A stretch of DNA of 64,000 bases from Brucella sp. 21LCYQ03 (GTDB lineage: Bacteria > Pseudomonadota > Alphaproteobacteria > Rhizobiales > Rhizobiaceae): assembly GCF_023554105.1 (NCBI RefSeq), contig NZ_JAMJWE010000003.1, forward strand, positions 271,705 through 335,704, read 5' to 3'. The position numbers and the translations under genes were made by a program. Below the pieces are notes generated by a model. It was not told the DNA's origin. It searched no databases and saw nothing but the letters and a program-made list of their open reading frames with translations. Each line of letters opens with the position of its first letter. Positions within the stretch are counted from its first letter, which is position 1. Shown here piece after piece: positions 9,713 through 18,359 of the stretch.

Positions 9713-10534
9713 ATGGATATCTGCACTTTCTGGTATGGTCCGAGCCTACGGGACGTCGACCGCATATGCCTTGCATCTATGGTGATGACTGGCCAACGCG
9801 TGAAGCTATTTTCATACGCGCCAATCGAGAATGTCCCTGAGGGTGTCGAAATACACGATGCCAGCACTATTCTGCCTGAGCAGGTATTTAAGCGCCTTGA
9901 TCGCAACTATCCGAACTTACGCAGTCGAACCACAATTGTTCAGTTCAGCGATATTTTCCGTATCATGCTGATGAAGCATAAGCAGGGGGTGTGGCTTGAT
10001 ACGGATGTCTATTTGCTAAAGCAATTTCATCCCGATCCCTCTAAGCCATATCTGGCTCGAGAGAATCGCTTTCGCGTTGGGGTCTCCGCGCTTTATTTGC
10101 CTAGTGATCATCCTATCATTCGAGAGTTTGAGCACTATATTGCGGCCACTTATCCTCTCCCGCGTTGGCTGGGATTGCGACGTGGCAAGCTACGGCCATT
10201 ATACTATCGTCTTACCGGCAAAGAAGTTACGCCTGCCGCTATCGGGATTACAATTTTCGGAAATGACGGCATATCGCGGCTCGCGCGCAAGTATGGCATC
10301 TTTAAAAATGCAGCACCGCGGGAGAATTTTTATTACTGGGTAGGGAAAGAGGCGACGCGGATTTATGATCCGATCTATGACATAGAGCCGACCAAACACC
10401 CTGATTTTATTGGTTTTCACATTCATAAGAAACATAAAGAGGTTGTCTCAATGCAACCGGGAAGTTTCTATATGTGGGCGATTGACCGGGTTAGGCCAAT
10501 GCTTGGTGAACCACTTTCGAGCGACCTCAAATAA
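9713..10534 (+). CDS. DXD-motif glycosyltransferase (capsular/LPS type, GT32-like)
   Basis: A 273-residue cytosolic sugar-nucleotide glycosyltransferase. The core block SDIFRIMLMKHKQGVWLDTD contains the metal-binding DTD at residues 96-98 and matches the sugar-binding DXD family (Gly_transf_sug), often found in capsule or O-antigen synthesis. There is no signal peptide or membrane helix. Donor and acceptor cannot be predicted. It stands alone between trkA and hfq, two genes that normally lie close together in this order, and it uses codons such as CTA, CGG and CGA that look rarer in the neighbours (impression, not counted). It may be an acquired insertion. Translation starts 39 bp after trkA. 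Confidence 0.8.
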   Translation: MDICTFWYGPSLRDVDRICLASMVMTGQRVKLFSYAPIENVPEGVEIHDASTILPEQVFKRLDRNYPNLRSRTTIVQFSDIFRIMLMKHKQGVWLDTDVYLLKQFHPDPSKPYLARENRFRVGVSALYLPSDHPIIREFEHYIAATYPLPRWLGLRRGKLRPLYYRLTGKEVTPAAIGITIFGNDGISRLARKYGIFKNAAPRENFYYWVGKEATRIYDPIYDIEPTKHPDFIGFHIHKKHKEVVSMQPGSFYMWAIDRVRPMLGEPLSSDLK

Positions 10535-10762
10535 GGTTCCTGTATTCATACCTGCAAAGATTTGCATGTCGGGTTTTGAATTTGTTGGTTGCGGAAAGAT
10601 TCCCATCCTGTTAACCGAAGATTAAGAGCGAAGCAGTTGTCTTTCCACAGCAATTGCATTTAGCGACTGGTTTTGCGCAACCCGGGAGCTTGATTTATGT
10701 GTGTGCGCGTGTTCGTCTGGCATAAACGAACAAACTGCTGATCGATTAAAGGAATAAAAACA

Positions 10763-10999
10763 ATGGCTGAACGATCGCAAAATCTTCAAGACCTTTTTCT
10801 CAATTCTGTACGCAAGCAGAAAATTTCACTGACCATTTTTCTTATCAATGGTGTGAAGCTCACAGGTATCGTGACGTCATTTGATAATTTCTGTGTGTTG
10901 CTGCGTCGCGATGGTCATTCGCAGCTTGTTTACAAGCATGCAATTTCGACCATCATGCCGAGCCAGCCGGTACAGATGTTTGAGGGTGAGGAAGTCTGA
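10763..10999 (+). CDS. hfq: RNA chaperone Hfq
   Basis: A 78-residue hexameric Sm-like protein that pairs small RNAs with mRNAs. Sm1 is seen in [20 protein letters not shown], with the QNLQD proximal-site residues; Sm2 is [12 protein letters not shown], with the YKHA distal motif. The ribosome site AAAGGA lies nine bases before ATG 10763. The 228-bp upstream gap has a 7+7 bp inverted repeat (TGTTCGT at 10710, ACGAACA at 10725), which may be an operator or a leader stem. The usual partner hflX follows 209 bp downstream. Confidence 0.98.
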
Positions 11000-11208
11000 C
11001 GCTTCTCAGTTTATAACTGACCAGTTTTATGCTGGAGCGTGGTGATCTCTTGAAATTGTCACTCTGCTCCAGCTTTTTCGATTCTAATCCCAAATGTCGG
11101 GTTTTCAGGATTATGATTTGATTGGCCGGGGCGTCTTCTATTTGAAACCGCTTATGCGAAGACCTATCTGCTGAAGCAGTTGGGTGCCGTATCCCGGAGT
11201 AAGTTTAT

Positions 11209-12627
11209 TTGTCGAAATTCAAAGACGCGAATGTTTCGCCTGCCGATGAAAAAAAGGGTTTTGGCCTGTCTGAGCCAGAACCGACGAGGGCGGCGGTAAT
11301 CGTTCCTATTTTGCCGGAACGTTATAATACCAGTACAGCGAGTGAAGAAGGTGAACGGACGCAGTTTCAGCGTTCCAACGAAGCACGGCTGGAAGAAGCA
11401 ATTGGTCTTGCCCGCGCGATCAATCTTGAAATTGCCCATGCTGAAAATGTGACTGTCAGCCAACCGCGACCAGCGACGCTGCTGGGTACAGGTAAGATTG
11501 AGGCAATCGCCGAAATTCTCGAAGAAAAATCGATTGGTCTCGTGATCGTTGATCATGCCTTGACGCCAGTGCAGCAACGTAATCTCGAAAAAGAATTGCA
11601 CGTCAAGGTCATCGACCGTACCGGCCTTATTCTGGAAATCTTTGGTGAGAGAGCGCGTACCAAGGAAGGTGCGTTGCAAGTCGAGCTTGCGCATTTGAAT
11701 TATCAGAAGGGTCGTCTCGTTCGAAGCTGGACGCACTTGGAACGTCAGCGCGGTGGCGGTGGCTTCCTTGGTGGTCCAGGTGAAACACAGATTGAAGCCG
11801 ACAGACGTATGCTTCAGGAAAAAATCCTGAAGATTAAGCGCGAGCTGGAAACGGTAGTCCGCACCCGCACGCTGCATCGTCAAAAGCGCCGCAAAGTACC
11901 GCATCCTGTCATCGCATTGGTTGGCTATACCAATGCGGGCAAGTCGACGTTGTTTAACCGCATGACGGGCGCCGATGTGCTGGCCGAAGACATGTTGTTC
12001 GCAACGCTTGATCCGACATTGCGCCGCATTCGTCTGCCGCATGGTGAAACGGTTATTCTTTCAGACACTGTGGGCTTCATTTCGAACCTTCCGCATCATC
12101 TCGTGGCGGCATTCCGTGCAACGCTTGAAGAAGTTGTCGAAGCTGATCTGATTCTGCACGTGCGCGACATTTCCGATCCGGATAATGCGGCGCAAGCTGA
12201 AGACGTCGAAAGCATTCTGACTGGTCTCGATGTCGATCCCCATGATCATAAGCGCGTGATCCAGATTTGGAACAAGATTGACAATCTCGACGAAGCTGGA
12301 CGTGAGGCCGCCCTGCGTCTGGCTGCGGCTGGTGGTGATGAAGGTCGGCCGATCCCGCTTTCTGCATGGACTGGTGAAGGCGTTGAGAGGTTGCTGTCGC
12401 TGATCGAAAGCCGCATTGCTGGCGCGCTCGGCTCAGTAGATGTAGTGCTTCCGCCTTCAGAGCTTCGTATTCTTGACTGGATTTACCAGCATGGCAGCGA
12501 TGTGAAGCGTGAAGATCTGGAAGATGGCTCTGTTCGCATTCAGGCTCGACTGACAGAGACAGCACGCAAAATGCTTGACGAGAAACGCGGCATTAAGCCT
12601 GTCGAGCAGGATTCCGATTGGGATTGA
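11209..12627 (+). CDS. hflX: Ribosome-associated GTPase HflX
   Basis: Splits or rescues stalled ribosomes under stress. It has 472 residues: an HflX N-terminal domain with the glycine-rich RQRGGGGFLGGPGETQIE linker, a coiled region (about 195-230), then a TRAFAC GTPase domain with G1 GYTNAGKST, G3 DTVGF and G4 NKID. The start is TTG 11209 (MSKFKDAN), supported by GGAG nine bases upstream; no in-frame ATG is suitable. It follows hfq, the conserved pairing in proteobacteria. An imperfect stem AGGGCT-GCAA-AGCCCT lies after the stop but lacks a T run. Confidence 0.95.
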   Translation: MSKFKDANVSPADEKKGFGLSEPEPTRAAVIVPILPERYNTSTASEEGERTQFQRSNEARLEEAIGLARAINLEIAHAENVTVSQPRPATLLGTGKIEAIAEILEEKSIGLVIVDHALTPVQQRNLEKELHVKVIDRTGLILEIFGERARTKEGALQVELAHLNYQKGRLVRSWTHLERQRGGGGFLGGPGETQIEADRRMLQEKILKIKRELETVVRTRTLHRQKRRKVPHPVIALVGYTNAGKSTLFNRMTGADVLAEDMLFATLDPTLRRIRLPHGETVILSDTVGFISNLPHHLVAAFRATLEEVVEADLILHVRDISDPDNAAQAEDVESILTGLDVDPHDHKRVIQIWNKIDNLDEAGREAALRLAAAGGDEGRPIPLSAWTGEGVERLLSLIESRIAGALGSVDVVLPPSELRILDWIYQHGSDVKREDLEDGSVRIQARLTETARKMLDEKRGIKPVEQDSDWD

Positions 12628-12634
12628 TCGGCAT

Positions 12635-12664
12635 CTTGCGGAACAGGGCTGCAAAGCCCTATGT
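12635..12664 (+). promoter_or_regulatory. Sigma-32-like promoter before clpP
   Basis: CTTGCG (12635-12640), a 16-bp spacer, then CCCTATGT (12657-12664) resembles the RpoH promoter pattern CTTG..-CCYATNT of alphaproteobacteria. It sits about 50 bp before the clpP start. A heat-shock promoter is expected for clpP; the match is by eye only. Confidence 0.45.
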
Positions 12665-12714
12665 ATGGAACATCCATACGATTCATATTCGTTATAAATA
12701 TGCAGAGGCCCATA

Positions 12715-13344
12715 ATGAGAGATCCAATTGAAACCGTCATGAACCTCGTGCCGATGGTTGTCGAGCAGACCAACCGTGGCGAGCGGGCCTATGATATTTT
12801 TTCACGTTTGCTGAAAGAACGCATCATCTTCGTCAACGGTCCTGTCGAAGACGGCATGTCGATGCTGATCTGCGCGCAGTTGCTCTTTCTCGAGTCTGAG
12901 AACCCGAAGAAAGAGATCAACATGTACATCAATTCGCCCGGCGGCGTTGTTACGTCCGGCATGGCGATTTATGACACGATGCAGTTCATCAAGCCGCCAG
13001 TATCGACGCTTTGCATGGGACAAGCTGCTTCCATGGGTTCGTTGCTGCTAACTGCCGGTGCTACCGGTCAACGTTATGCGTTGCCAAATGCGCGCATCAT
13101 GGTTCACCAGCCTTCGGGTGGTTTCCAGGGGCAGGCGTCCGACATTGAACGTCATGCGCAGGACATCATCAAGATGAAGCGCCGCCTGAATGAGATTTAC
13201 GTCAAGCATACAGGTCGCGATTATGAGACCATTGAACGTACGCTTGATCGCGATCACTTCATGACAGCGCAGGAAGCTCTTGAGTTCGGTTTGATCGATA
13301 AGGTCATCGAATCGCGCGAAGTGGCTGTTGAAGAAACCAAGTAA
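12715..13344 (+). CDS. clpP: ATP-dependent Clp protease proteolytic subunit ClpP
   Basis: Serine peptidase that forms the 14-subunit chamber of ClpXP/ClpAP. It has 209 residues from ATG 12715 ([10 protein letters not shown]), the Brucella length as I remember it, with GAGG nine bases upstream. The open frame extends to ATG 12661, but the extra 18 residues are not family-like. Catalytic Ser106 lies in QAASMGS and His131 in MVHQPSGG; the acid is in the [11 protein letters not shown] region. It lies 395 bp before its partner clpX, which has its own upstream region. Confidence 0.97.
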   Translation: MRDPIETVMNLVPMVVEQTNRGERAYDIFSRLLKERIIFVNGPVEDGMSMLICAQLLFLESENPKKEINMYINSPGGVVTSGMAIYDTMQFIKPPVSTLCMGQAASMGSLLLTAGATGQRYALPNARIMVHQPSGGFQGQASDIERHAQDIIKMKRRLNEIYVKHTGRDYETIERTLDRDHFMTAQEALEFGLIDKVIESREVAVEETK

Positions 13345-13350
13345 TCCGGG

Positions 13351-13374
13351 GAGGCAGTTCGTCTGCCTCTTCAT
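13351..13374 (+). terminator. Possible terminator after clpP
   Basis: GAGGCAG-TTCGT-CTGCCTC forms a 7-bp stem starting seven bases after the clpP stop. The following T stretch is broken (TTCATGTTTTA), so termination may be partial and some transcription may reach clpX. Confidence 0.5.
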
Positions 13375-13739
13375 GTTTTAGCGTCTTTTGCCACAAAAGC
13401 GGCTTATTTCGTGGTCCTAGCTAAAGGTTAACGCATCGCGTTAAGCATCTGTTGGGGTTCACGGCGTTAAAATAGTTCAGATTATGCCGAATCTCGCTGG
13501 GGAACATGATTTTTCAATTGTTCCCCGCTTTAGGTTCTGCAAAAGTCGCCACTTAAGGCTTATTCGGTCGGAAAGCCTTCGGTACGCGAGATCCAAAATG
13601 ACTGGCAGTGCGTAAAAACTGCCGATGGAGCCGGGAAGAAGTGTTGTTTTTGCTTCTTCAAAGGGTCCGAACCGGAAGAAACGATCGAGATGGACACAGA
13701 CGGCTGCTGTTCATTTCGGTTTATTGAAAGGAAACTGCA
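13375..13739. other. clpP-clpX intergenic region with three inverted repeats
   Basis: There is no credible gene in these 365 bases. Three perfect inverted repeats are visible: TTAACGC-ATC-GCGTTAA (13428-13444), GGGGAACA with TGTTCCCC (13499-13506 / 13519-13526), and GGCAGT with ACTGCC (13604-13609 / 13618-13623). The clpX ribosome site AAAGGA lies eight bases before its ATG. A long leader or promoter region for clpX is likely. Confidence 0.6.
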
Positions 13740-15014
13740 ATGAGCAAAGTCAGCAACAGCGGCGGCGATTCAAAGAATACGCTTTATTGCTCGTTCTGTG
13801 GCAAAAGCCAGCATGAAGTACGTAAGCTGATTGCAGGCCCGACCGTATTTATCTGCGACGAGTGCGTCGAACTTTGCATGGACATCATTCGCGAGGAAAA
13901 CAAAACCTCGATGGTGAAGTCGCGCGAGGGTGTGCCTACGCCGCAGGAAATCAAAGACGTACTCGATGACTATGTCATCGGTCAGAAAGACGCCAAGCGC
14001 GTTCTCTCGGTTGCGGTACACAATCACTATAAGCGTCTTGCCCATCAGTCGAAGAGCAACGACATCGAACTTGCGAAGTCCAACATTCTGCTGGTTGGCC
14101 CAACAGGTTGCGGTAAGACCTATCTTGCCCAGACACTTGCACGCATCATCGATGTTCCGTTCACAATGGCTGATGCAACGACTTTGACAGAAGCCGGCTA
14201 TGTCGGTGAAGACGTTGAAAACATCATTCTAAAGCTGCTCCAGTCAGCTGATTATAACGTTGAACGCGCGCAGCGCGGCATTGTTTACATCGACGAAGTC
14301 GATAAAATCAGCCGCAAGTCGGACAATCCTTCGATCACCCGTGACGTATCGGGCGAAGGCGTTCAGCAGGCGCTTCTGAAGATCATGGAAGGCACCGTTG
14401 CTTCCGTGCCGCCGCAGGGTGGCCGTAAGCATCCGCAGCAGGAATTCCTGCAGGTCGACACAACGAACATTCTGTTCATCTGTGGCGGTGCGTTTGCGGG
14501 TCTTGATAAGATCATTTCGGCGCGTGGCGAAAAGACATCAATTGGTTTTGGTGCCAATGTGAAGTCTGCCGAAGATCGTCGTATCGGTGAAGTGTTCCGC
14601 GAGCTGGAACCAGAAGATTTGCTGAAATTCGGTCTTATTCCGGAATTCGTCGGTCGTCTGCCAGTGATCGCCACTCTGGAAGATCTGGACGTTGACGCAC
14701 TGGTACAGATTCTGACCGAGCCAAAGAATGCGCTCGTGAAGCAGTATCAGCGTCTGTTTGACATGGAAAATGTTGAACTCAGCTTCCACGACGACGCTCT
14801 GCGCGCGATTGCTAATAAGGCAGTTGAACGTAAGACCGGTGCGCGAGGTCTGCGTTCGATTATGGAAAAGATCCTGCTGGACACGATGTTCGAGCTGCCA
14901 ACGCTGGAAGGCGTTCAGGAAGTGGTCATTTCCGGTGATGTTGTAGATGGCAGTGCCCGTCCGCTCTACATCTATGCTGAGCGTCAGGACGAAAAAGGCA
15001 ATGCCTCTGCCTGA
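13740..15014 (+). CDS. clpX: ATP-dependent Clp protease ATPase subunit ClpX
   Basis: Hexameric AAA+ unfoldase that feeds ClpP; in alphaproteobacteria it also drives cell-cycle proteolysis. It has 424 residues: an N-terminal zinc-binding domain with four cysteines (CSFCGK near residue 16 and CDECVELC near residue 38), Walker A GPTGCGKT, the pore loop GYVGEDVEN, Walker [10 protein letters not shown], and the ClpP-docking loop IGFGANV. The start ATG 13740 has AAAGGA eight bases upstream. A strong terminator follows, so lon is transcribed separately. Confidence 0.98.
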   Translation: MSKVSNSGGDSKNTLYCSFCGKSQHEVRKLIAGPTVFICDECVELCMDIIREENKTSMVKSREGVPTPQEIKDVLDDYVIGQKDAKRVLSVAVHNHYKRLAHQSKSNDIELAKSNILLVGPTGCGKTYLAQTLARIIDVPFTMADATTLTEAGYVGEDVENIILKLLQSADYNVERAQRGIVYIDEVDKISRKSDNPSITRDVSGEGVQQALLKIMEGTVASVPPQGGRKHPQQEFLQVDTTNILFICGGAFAGLDKIISARGEKTSIGFGANVKSAEDRRIGEVFRELEPEDLLKFGLIPEFVGRLPVIATLEDLDVDALVQILTEPKNALVKQYQRLFDMENVELSFHDDALRAIANKAVERKTGARGLRSIMEKILLDTMFELPTLEGVQEVVISGDVVDGSARPLYIYAERQDEKGNASA

Positions 15015-15037
15015 TAGCTGTTGAAGAAAATGAGATA

Positions 15038-15061
15038 AGGCCGCGAAAGCGGCCTTTTTCT
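15038..15061 (+). terminator. Terminator after clpX
   Basis: AGGCCGC-GAAA-GCGGCCT followed by TTTTC: a 7-bp GC-rich stem with a GAAA tetraloop, 24 bases after the clpX stop. Confidence 0.9.
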
Positions 15062-15168
15062 TGTCTATGTCTGGGAGCAGTCTGGATACATCGCGTAGTT
15101 GTTATTGTACAAATTTCTGTGACGGCGCAGGATAGATGACGATTCTATGAATGCTGCCATTAAAGCAG

Positions 15169-15198
15169 CTTGAATTTAGGAGTTCGACACTCCAATTA
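15169..15198 (+). promoter_or_regulatory. Sigma-32-like promoter before lon
   Basis: CTTGAA (15169-15174), a 17-bp spacer and CCAATTAT (from 15192) fit an alphaproteobacterial RpoH promoter. A transcript would begin near 15205 with an 80-base leader. Heat-shock control of lon is well known; this site is an inference by eye. Confidence 0.5.
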
Positions 15199-15287
15199 TG
15201 GACCGAAGCACTGGTTGTGGACTGCCTCATCATGAAAGGGGCCACAACCTTTGGCAATCGGGTCGAATGACCTGAGAAAGGACTGAC

Positions 15288-17711
15288 ATGACGGATATTG
15301 AACAGAAGACGGAAGCGGGTGGCGAAGACGGGCTCTATGCCGTTCTGCCGTTGCGCGATATTGTAGTCTTCCCCCATATGATCGTTCCGCTGTTTGTTGG
15401 ACGTGAAAAGTCGATCAAAGCACTTGAAGAAGTGATGGGTGTCGATAAGCAGATTCTGCTCGCAACGCAGAAGAATGCTGCAGACGATGATCCGGCACCT
15501 GATGCTATTTATGAAATCGGCACGATCGCAAATGTGTTGCAGCTTCTTAAGCTGCCAGACGGCACCGTAAAGGTTCTCGTCGAAGGCACTGCGCGCGCCA
15601 AGGTTTCCAAGTTTACAGATCGCGAAGATTATCACGAAGCATTTGCTACGGTTCTTCCTGAACCTGAAGAAGATGCTGTTGAAGTCGAAGCGCTTGCTCG
15701 CTCTGTGGTTTCTGACTTTGAAAACTACGTCAAGCTGAACAAGAAGATTTCGCCTGAAGTGGTTGGTGCAGCCACCCAGATCGAAGACTATTCAAAGCTT
15801 GCTGATACGGTCGCATCGCATCTCGCGATCAAGATTCCAGAAAAGCAGGAAATGCTGTCGATTCTCTCGGTGCGTGAGCGTCTTGAGAAGGCACTTGCCT
15901 TCATGGAGTCCGAGATTTCTGTTCTGCAGGTAGAAAAGCGCATCCGTGGCCGCGTCAAGCGCCAGATGGAAAAGACCCAGCGCGAATATTACCTCAACGA
16001 GCAGATGAAGGCGATCCAGAAGGAGCTTGGTGATGGAGAGGACGGTCGTGACGAAACGGCTGAACTTGAAGAACGCATCAACAAGACCAAGCTTTCTAAG
16101 GAAGCACGCGAAAAAGCACAGGCTGAGCTGAAAAAGCTGCGCAGCATGAGCCCGATGTCGGCAGAAGCAACCGTTGTCCGCAATTATCTCGACTGGCTGC
16201 TTTCAATTCCTTGGGGCAAGAAGTCTAAGGTCAAGCAGGACCTGAACTTTGCCGAGGAGGTGCTTGATGATGAGCATTTTGGCCTCGACAAGGTTAAGGA
16301 ACGCATTGTCGAGTATCTCGCAGTGCAGGCTCGCTCGACCAAGATTAAGGGCCCGATCCTTTGCCTCGTTGGACCTCCCGGCGTTGGTAAGACCTCGCTT
16401 GCTCGCTCGATTGCCAAAGCTACCGGCCGTGAATATGTCCGTATGTCGCTCGGCGGCGTGCGTGACGAGGCTGAAATCCGTGGTCACCGCCGCACGTATA
16501 TTGGCTCGATGCCCGGTAAGGTCATCCAGTCGATGAAGAAGGCAAAGAAGTCCAATCCGCTCTTCCTGCTCGATGAAATCGACAAGATGGGCCAGGACTT
16601 CCGTGGCGATCCATCATCGGCAATGCTTGAGGTGTTGGATCCGGAACAGAACTCGACCTTCATGGATCATTACCTTGAAGTTGAATATGATCTGTCGAAC
16701 GTCATGTTCGTGACGACTGCCAATACGCTGAATATTCCTGGTCCGCTTCTGGACCGTATGGAAGTTATTCGTATTGCTGGTTACACCGAAGATGAAAAGC
16801 TCGAGATTGCGAAGCGGCATTTGCTGCCAAAGGCAATCAAGGACCATGCTTTGCAGCCGAAAGAGTTTTCGGTCACAGACGATGCGCTGCGCAATGTTAT
16901 CCGTCTTTACACACGTGAAGCCGGTGTGCGTAGCCTTGAACGTGAACTGATGACTCTGGCACGTAAGGCCGTGACCCAGATTTTGAAGGCGAAGAAGAAG
17001 TCGGTGAAAATCACCGATAAAAACCTCTCCGATTATCTCGGTGTTGAGCGTTATCGTTTTGGTCAGATCGACGGTGAAGATCAGGTCGGTGTTGTCACAG
17101 GTCTTGCCTGGACTGAAGTGGGCGGCGAGCTGCTGACCATCGAAGGCGTCATGATGCCCGGCAAAGGCCGCATGACTGTTACGGGTAACCTCCGTGATGT
17201 GATGAAGGAATCGATTTCTGCGGCGGCATCTTATGTTCGCTCGCGTGCGGTTGATTTCGGCATTGAGCCTCCGTTGTTCGACAAGCGCGACATCCACGTG
17301 CACGTACCGGAAGGAGCGACGCCAAAGGATGGTCCGTCGGCTGGCATCGCCATGGTTACGGCAATCGTCTCTGTTATGACCGGTATTCCGGTTCGCAAGG
17401 ACATTGCAATGACCGGCGAAGTGACACTGCGTGGCCGTGTTTTGCCTATCGGTGGTCTCAAGGAAAAGCTGCTTGCTGCATTGCGTGGCGGCATCAAGAA
17501 AGTTCTGATCCCAGAAGAAAACGCCAAGGATCTGGCGGATATTCCGGACAATGTGAAGAACAATCTTGAGATCGTTCCAGTGTCGCGCGTCGGTGAAGTC
17601 CTGAGACATGCACTGGTTCGTGAGCCACAACCGATTGAATGGACAGAGCCTGAAACACCCGTCGCGTCGACTAAGGTCGATGACGATGCGGGCGTCTCGA
17701 CGGCCCATTGA
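15288..17711 (+). CDS. lon: ATP-dependent protease Lon (LonA)
   Basis: Soluble AAA+ serine protease that degrades misfolded and regulatory proteins. It has 807 residues: N-terminal substrate-binding domain (about 20-210), coiled-coil linker (about 220-300), AAA+ domain with Walker A GPPGVGKT and Walker B FLLDEIDKM, and a C-terminal protease domain with the Ser684 (DGPSAG) and Lys727 (GGLKEK) dyad. The C-terminal tail after residue 785 is variable and acidic. Its own promoter (15169-15198) and a strong terminator on each side make it monocistronic. Confidence 0.98.
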   Translation: MTDIEQKTEAGGEDGLYAVLPLRDIVVFPHMIVPLFVGREKSIKALEEVMGVDKQILLATQKNAADDDPAPDAIYEIGTIANVLQLLKLPDGTVKVLVEGTARAKVSKFTDREDYHEAFATVLPEPEEDAVEVEALARSVVSDFENYVKLNKKISPEVVGAATQIEDYSKLADTVASHLAIKIPEKQEMLSILSVRERLEKALAFMESEISVLQVEKRIRGRVKRQMEKTQREYYLNEQMKAIQKELGDGEDGRDETAELEERINKTKLSKEAREKAQAELKKLRSMSPMSAEATVVRNYLDWLLSIPWGKKSKVKQDLNFAEEVLDDEHFGLDKVKERIVEYLAVQARSTKIKGPILCLVGPPGVGKTSLARSIAKATGREYVRMSLGGVRDEAEIRGHRRTYIGSMPGKVIQSMKKAKKSNPLFLLDEIDKMGQDFRGDPSSAMLEVLDPEQNSTFMDHYLEVEYDLSNVMFVTTANTLNIPGPLLDRMEVIRIAGYTEDEKLEIAKRHLLPKAIKDHALQPKEFSVTDDALRNVIRLYTREAGVRSLERELMTLARKAVTQILKAKKKSVKITDKNLSDYLGVERYRFGQIDGEDQVGVVTGLAWTEVGGELLTIEGVMMPGKGRMTVTGNLRDVMKESISAAASYVRSRAVDFGIEPPLFDKRDIHVHVPEGATPKDGPSAGIAMVTAIVSVMTGIPVRKDIAMTGEVTLRGRVLPIGGLKEKLLAALRGGIKKVLIPEENAKDLADIPDNVKNNLEIVPVSRVGEVLRHALVREPQPIEWTEPETPVASTKVDDDAGVSTAH

Positions 17712-17737
17712 TCATCGCTGGGTGCTAATAAGCTGAC

Positions 17738-17764
17738 AATGCCGGGCCAAAAGCCCGGCATTTC
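17738..17764 (+). terminator. Terminator after lon
   Basis: AATGCCGGGC-CAAAA-GCCCGGCATT, a 10-bp stem followed by TC, 27 bases after the lon stop. The lower A-T pairs supply the T-rich 3' side. Confidence 0.85.
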
Positions 17765-17889
17765 TGTGTTTAACCCCGGTTTTCTGGGCTTTTTTCGTGT
17801 TGACAGGCTTGGTTTGTCAATCAATTTGAATAAACTGCACGCAATCCGTTCGCGTAAATCGCGCCGGTAGATAAAGAAAGGAAATGCCT

Positions 17890-18165
17890 ATGAACAAGAA
17901 CGAATTGGTCGCCGCAGTTGCGGAAAAGGGCGGTTTGACAAAGGCCGACGCAGGAACTGCAGTTGACGCAGTCCTCGCAGCTGTCACCGGTGCACTTCAG
18001 GCTGGCGAAGAAGTACGTCTGCCAGGCTTTGGTGTTTTCTCCGTATCGCATCGTGCAGCTTCGACAGGCCGTAACCCGTCGACTGGCGCAGAAGTTGCAA
18101 TTCCTGCCCGTAACGTGCCGAAGTTCTCGGCTGGTAAGGGCCTCAAGGATGCCGTGAACGGCTAA
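17890..18165 (+). CDS. hup: DNA-binding protein HU
   Basis: Histone-like nucleoid protein, 91 residues from ATG 17890 (MNKNELVAAV), which is the family length. The open frame also has an ATG six bases earlier (MPMNKN), but the AAAGGA ribosome site is equally usable for 17890, and HU proteins begin with MNK. The DNA-binding arm signature is seen in GFGVFSVSHRAASTGRNPSTG, with the intercalating-arm RNPSTG and proline. It sits directly after lon, the conserved order in Rhizobiales. The lon terminator at 17738 implies an own promoter in the preceding 120 bp. Confidence 0.97.
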   Translation: MNKNELVAAVAEKGGLTKADAGTAVDAVLAAVTGALQAGEEVRLPGFGVFSVSHRAASTGRNPSTGAEVAIPARNVPKFSAGKGLKDAVNG

Positions 18166-18238
18166 TTGTCAGAGCGCTGTGCGTCACGTTTGGCGCACGA
18201 GGCACGCTTTGACTTCTGGCTTGAGCATCATGCTTTCT

Positions 18239-18257
18239 AAAATCGAATTTCGATTTT
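18239..18257. repeat. 19-bp AT-rich palindrome between hup and the NAGPA gene
   Basis: AAAATCGAATTTCGATTTT: two 9-bp arms around a single T, followed by a further TTCGATTT. A possible TATAAC -10 box lies at 18276-18281. It could be an operator for the downstream gene; no factor can be named. Confidence 0.45.
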
Positions 18258-18313
18258 CGATTTGTGGGTTGGTGCTATAACTGTCGCGATAGTCGCGGAC
18301 ACTGCTACGAGAA

Positions 18314-18338
18314 GGCCCGGTCTAGCCGGGCTTTTTTA
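18314..18338 (+). terminator. Terminator or attenuator upstream of the NAGPA gene
   Basis: GCCCGG-TCTAG-CCGGGC followed by TTTTTTATT is a textbook intrinsic terminator. It lies 150 bp after hup and only 22 bp before the next start codon. It could end hup transcripts, end a short untranslated RNA, or act as an attenuator in the leader of the next gene. Confidence 0.8.
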
Positions 18339-18359
18339 TTTTTAGAGAGAGGTTTTGCT

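Noticed and set aside
10410..10625. 71-codon frame at the end of the glycosyltransferase
   Set aside because: Mostly another frame of a real gene; the 90-bp part beyond it has no ribosome site or motif.
12645..12660. AGGGCT-GCAA-AGCCCT stem as an hflX terminator
   Set aside because: No T run follows; the same bases fit better in a promoter-like element for clpP.
13625..13816. 63-codon frame running into clpX
   Set aside because: Out of frame with clpX, and covers its ribosome site; product is basic and patternless.
18264..18359. Upstream extension of the NAGPA protein
   Set aside because: Would place an intrinsic terminator inside the coding sequence and hide the signal peptide.
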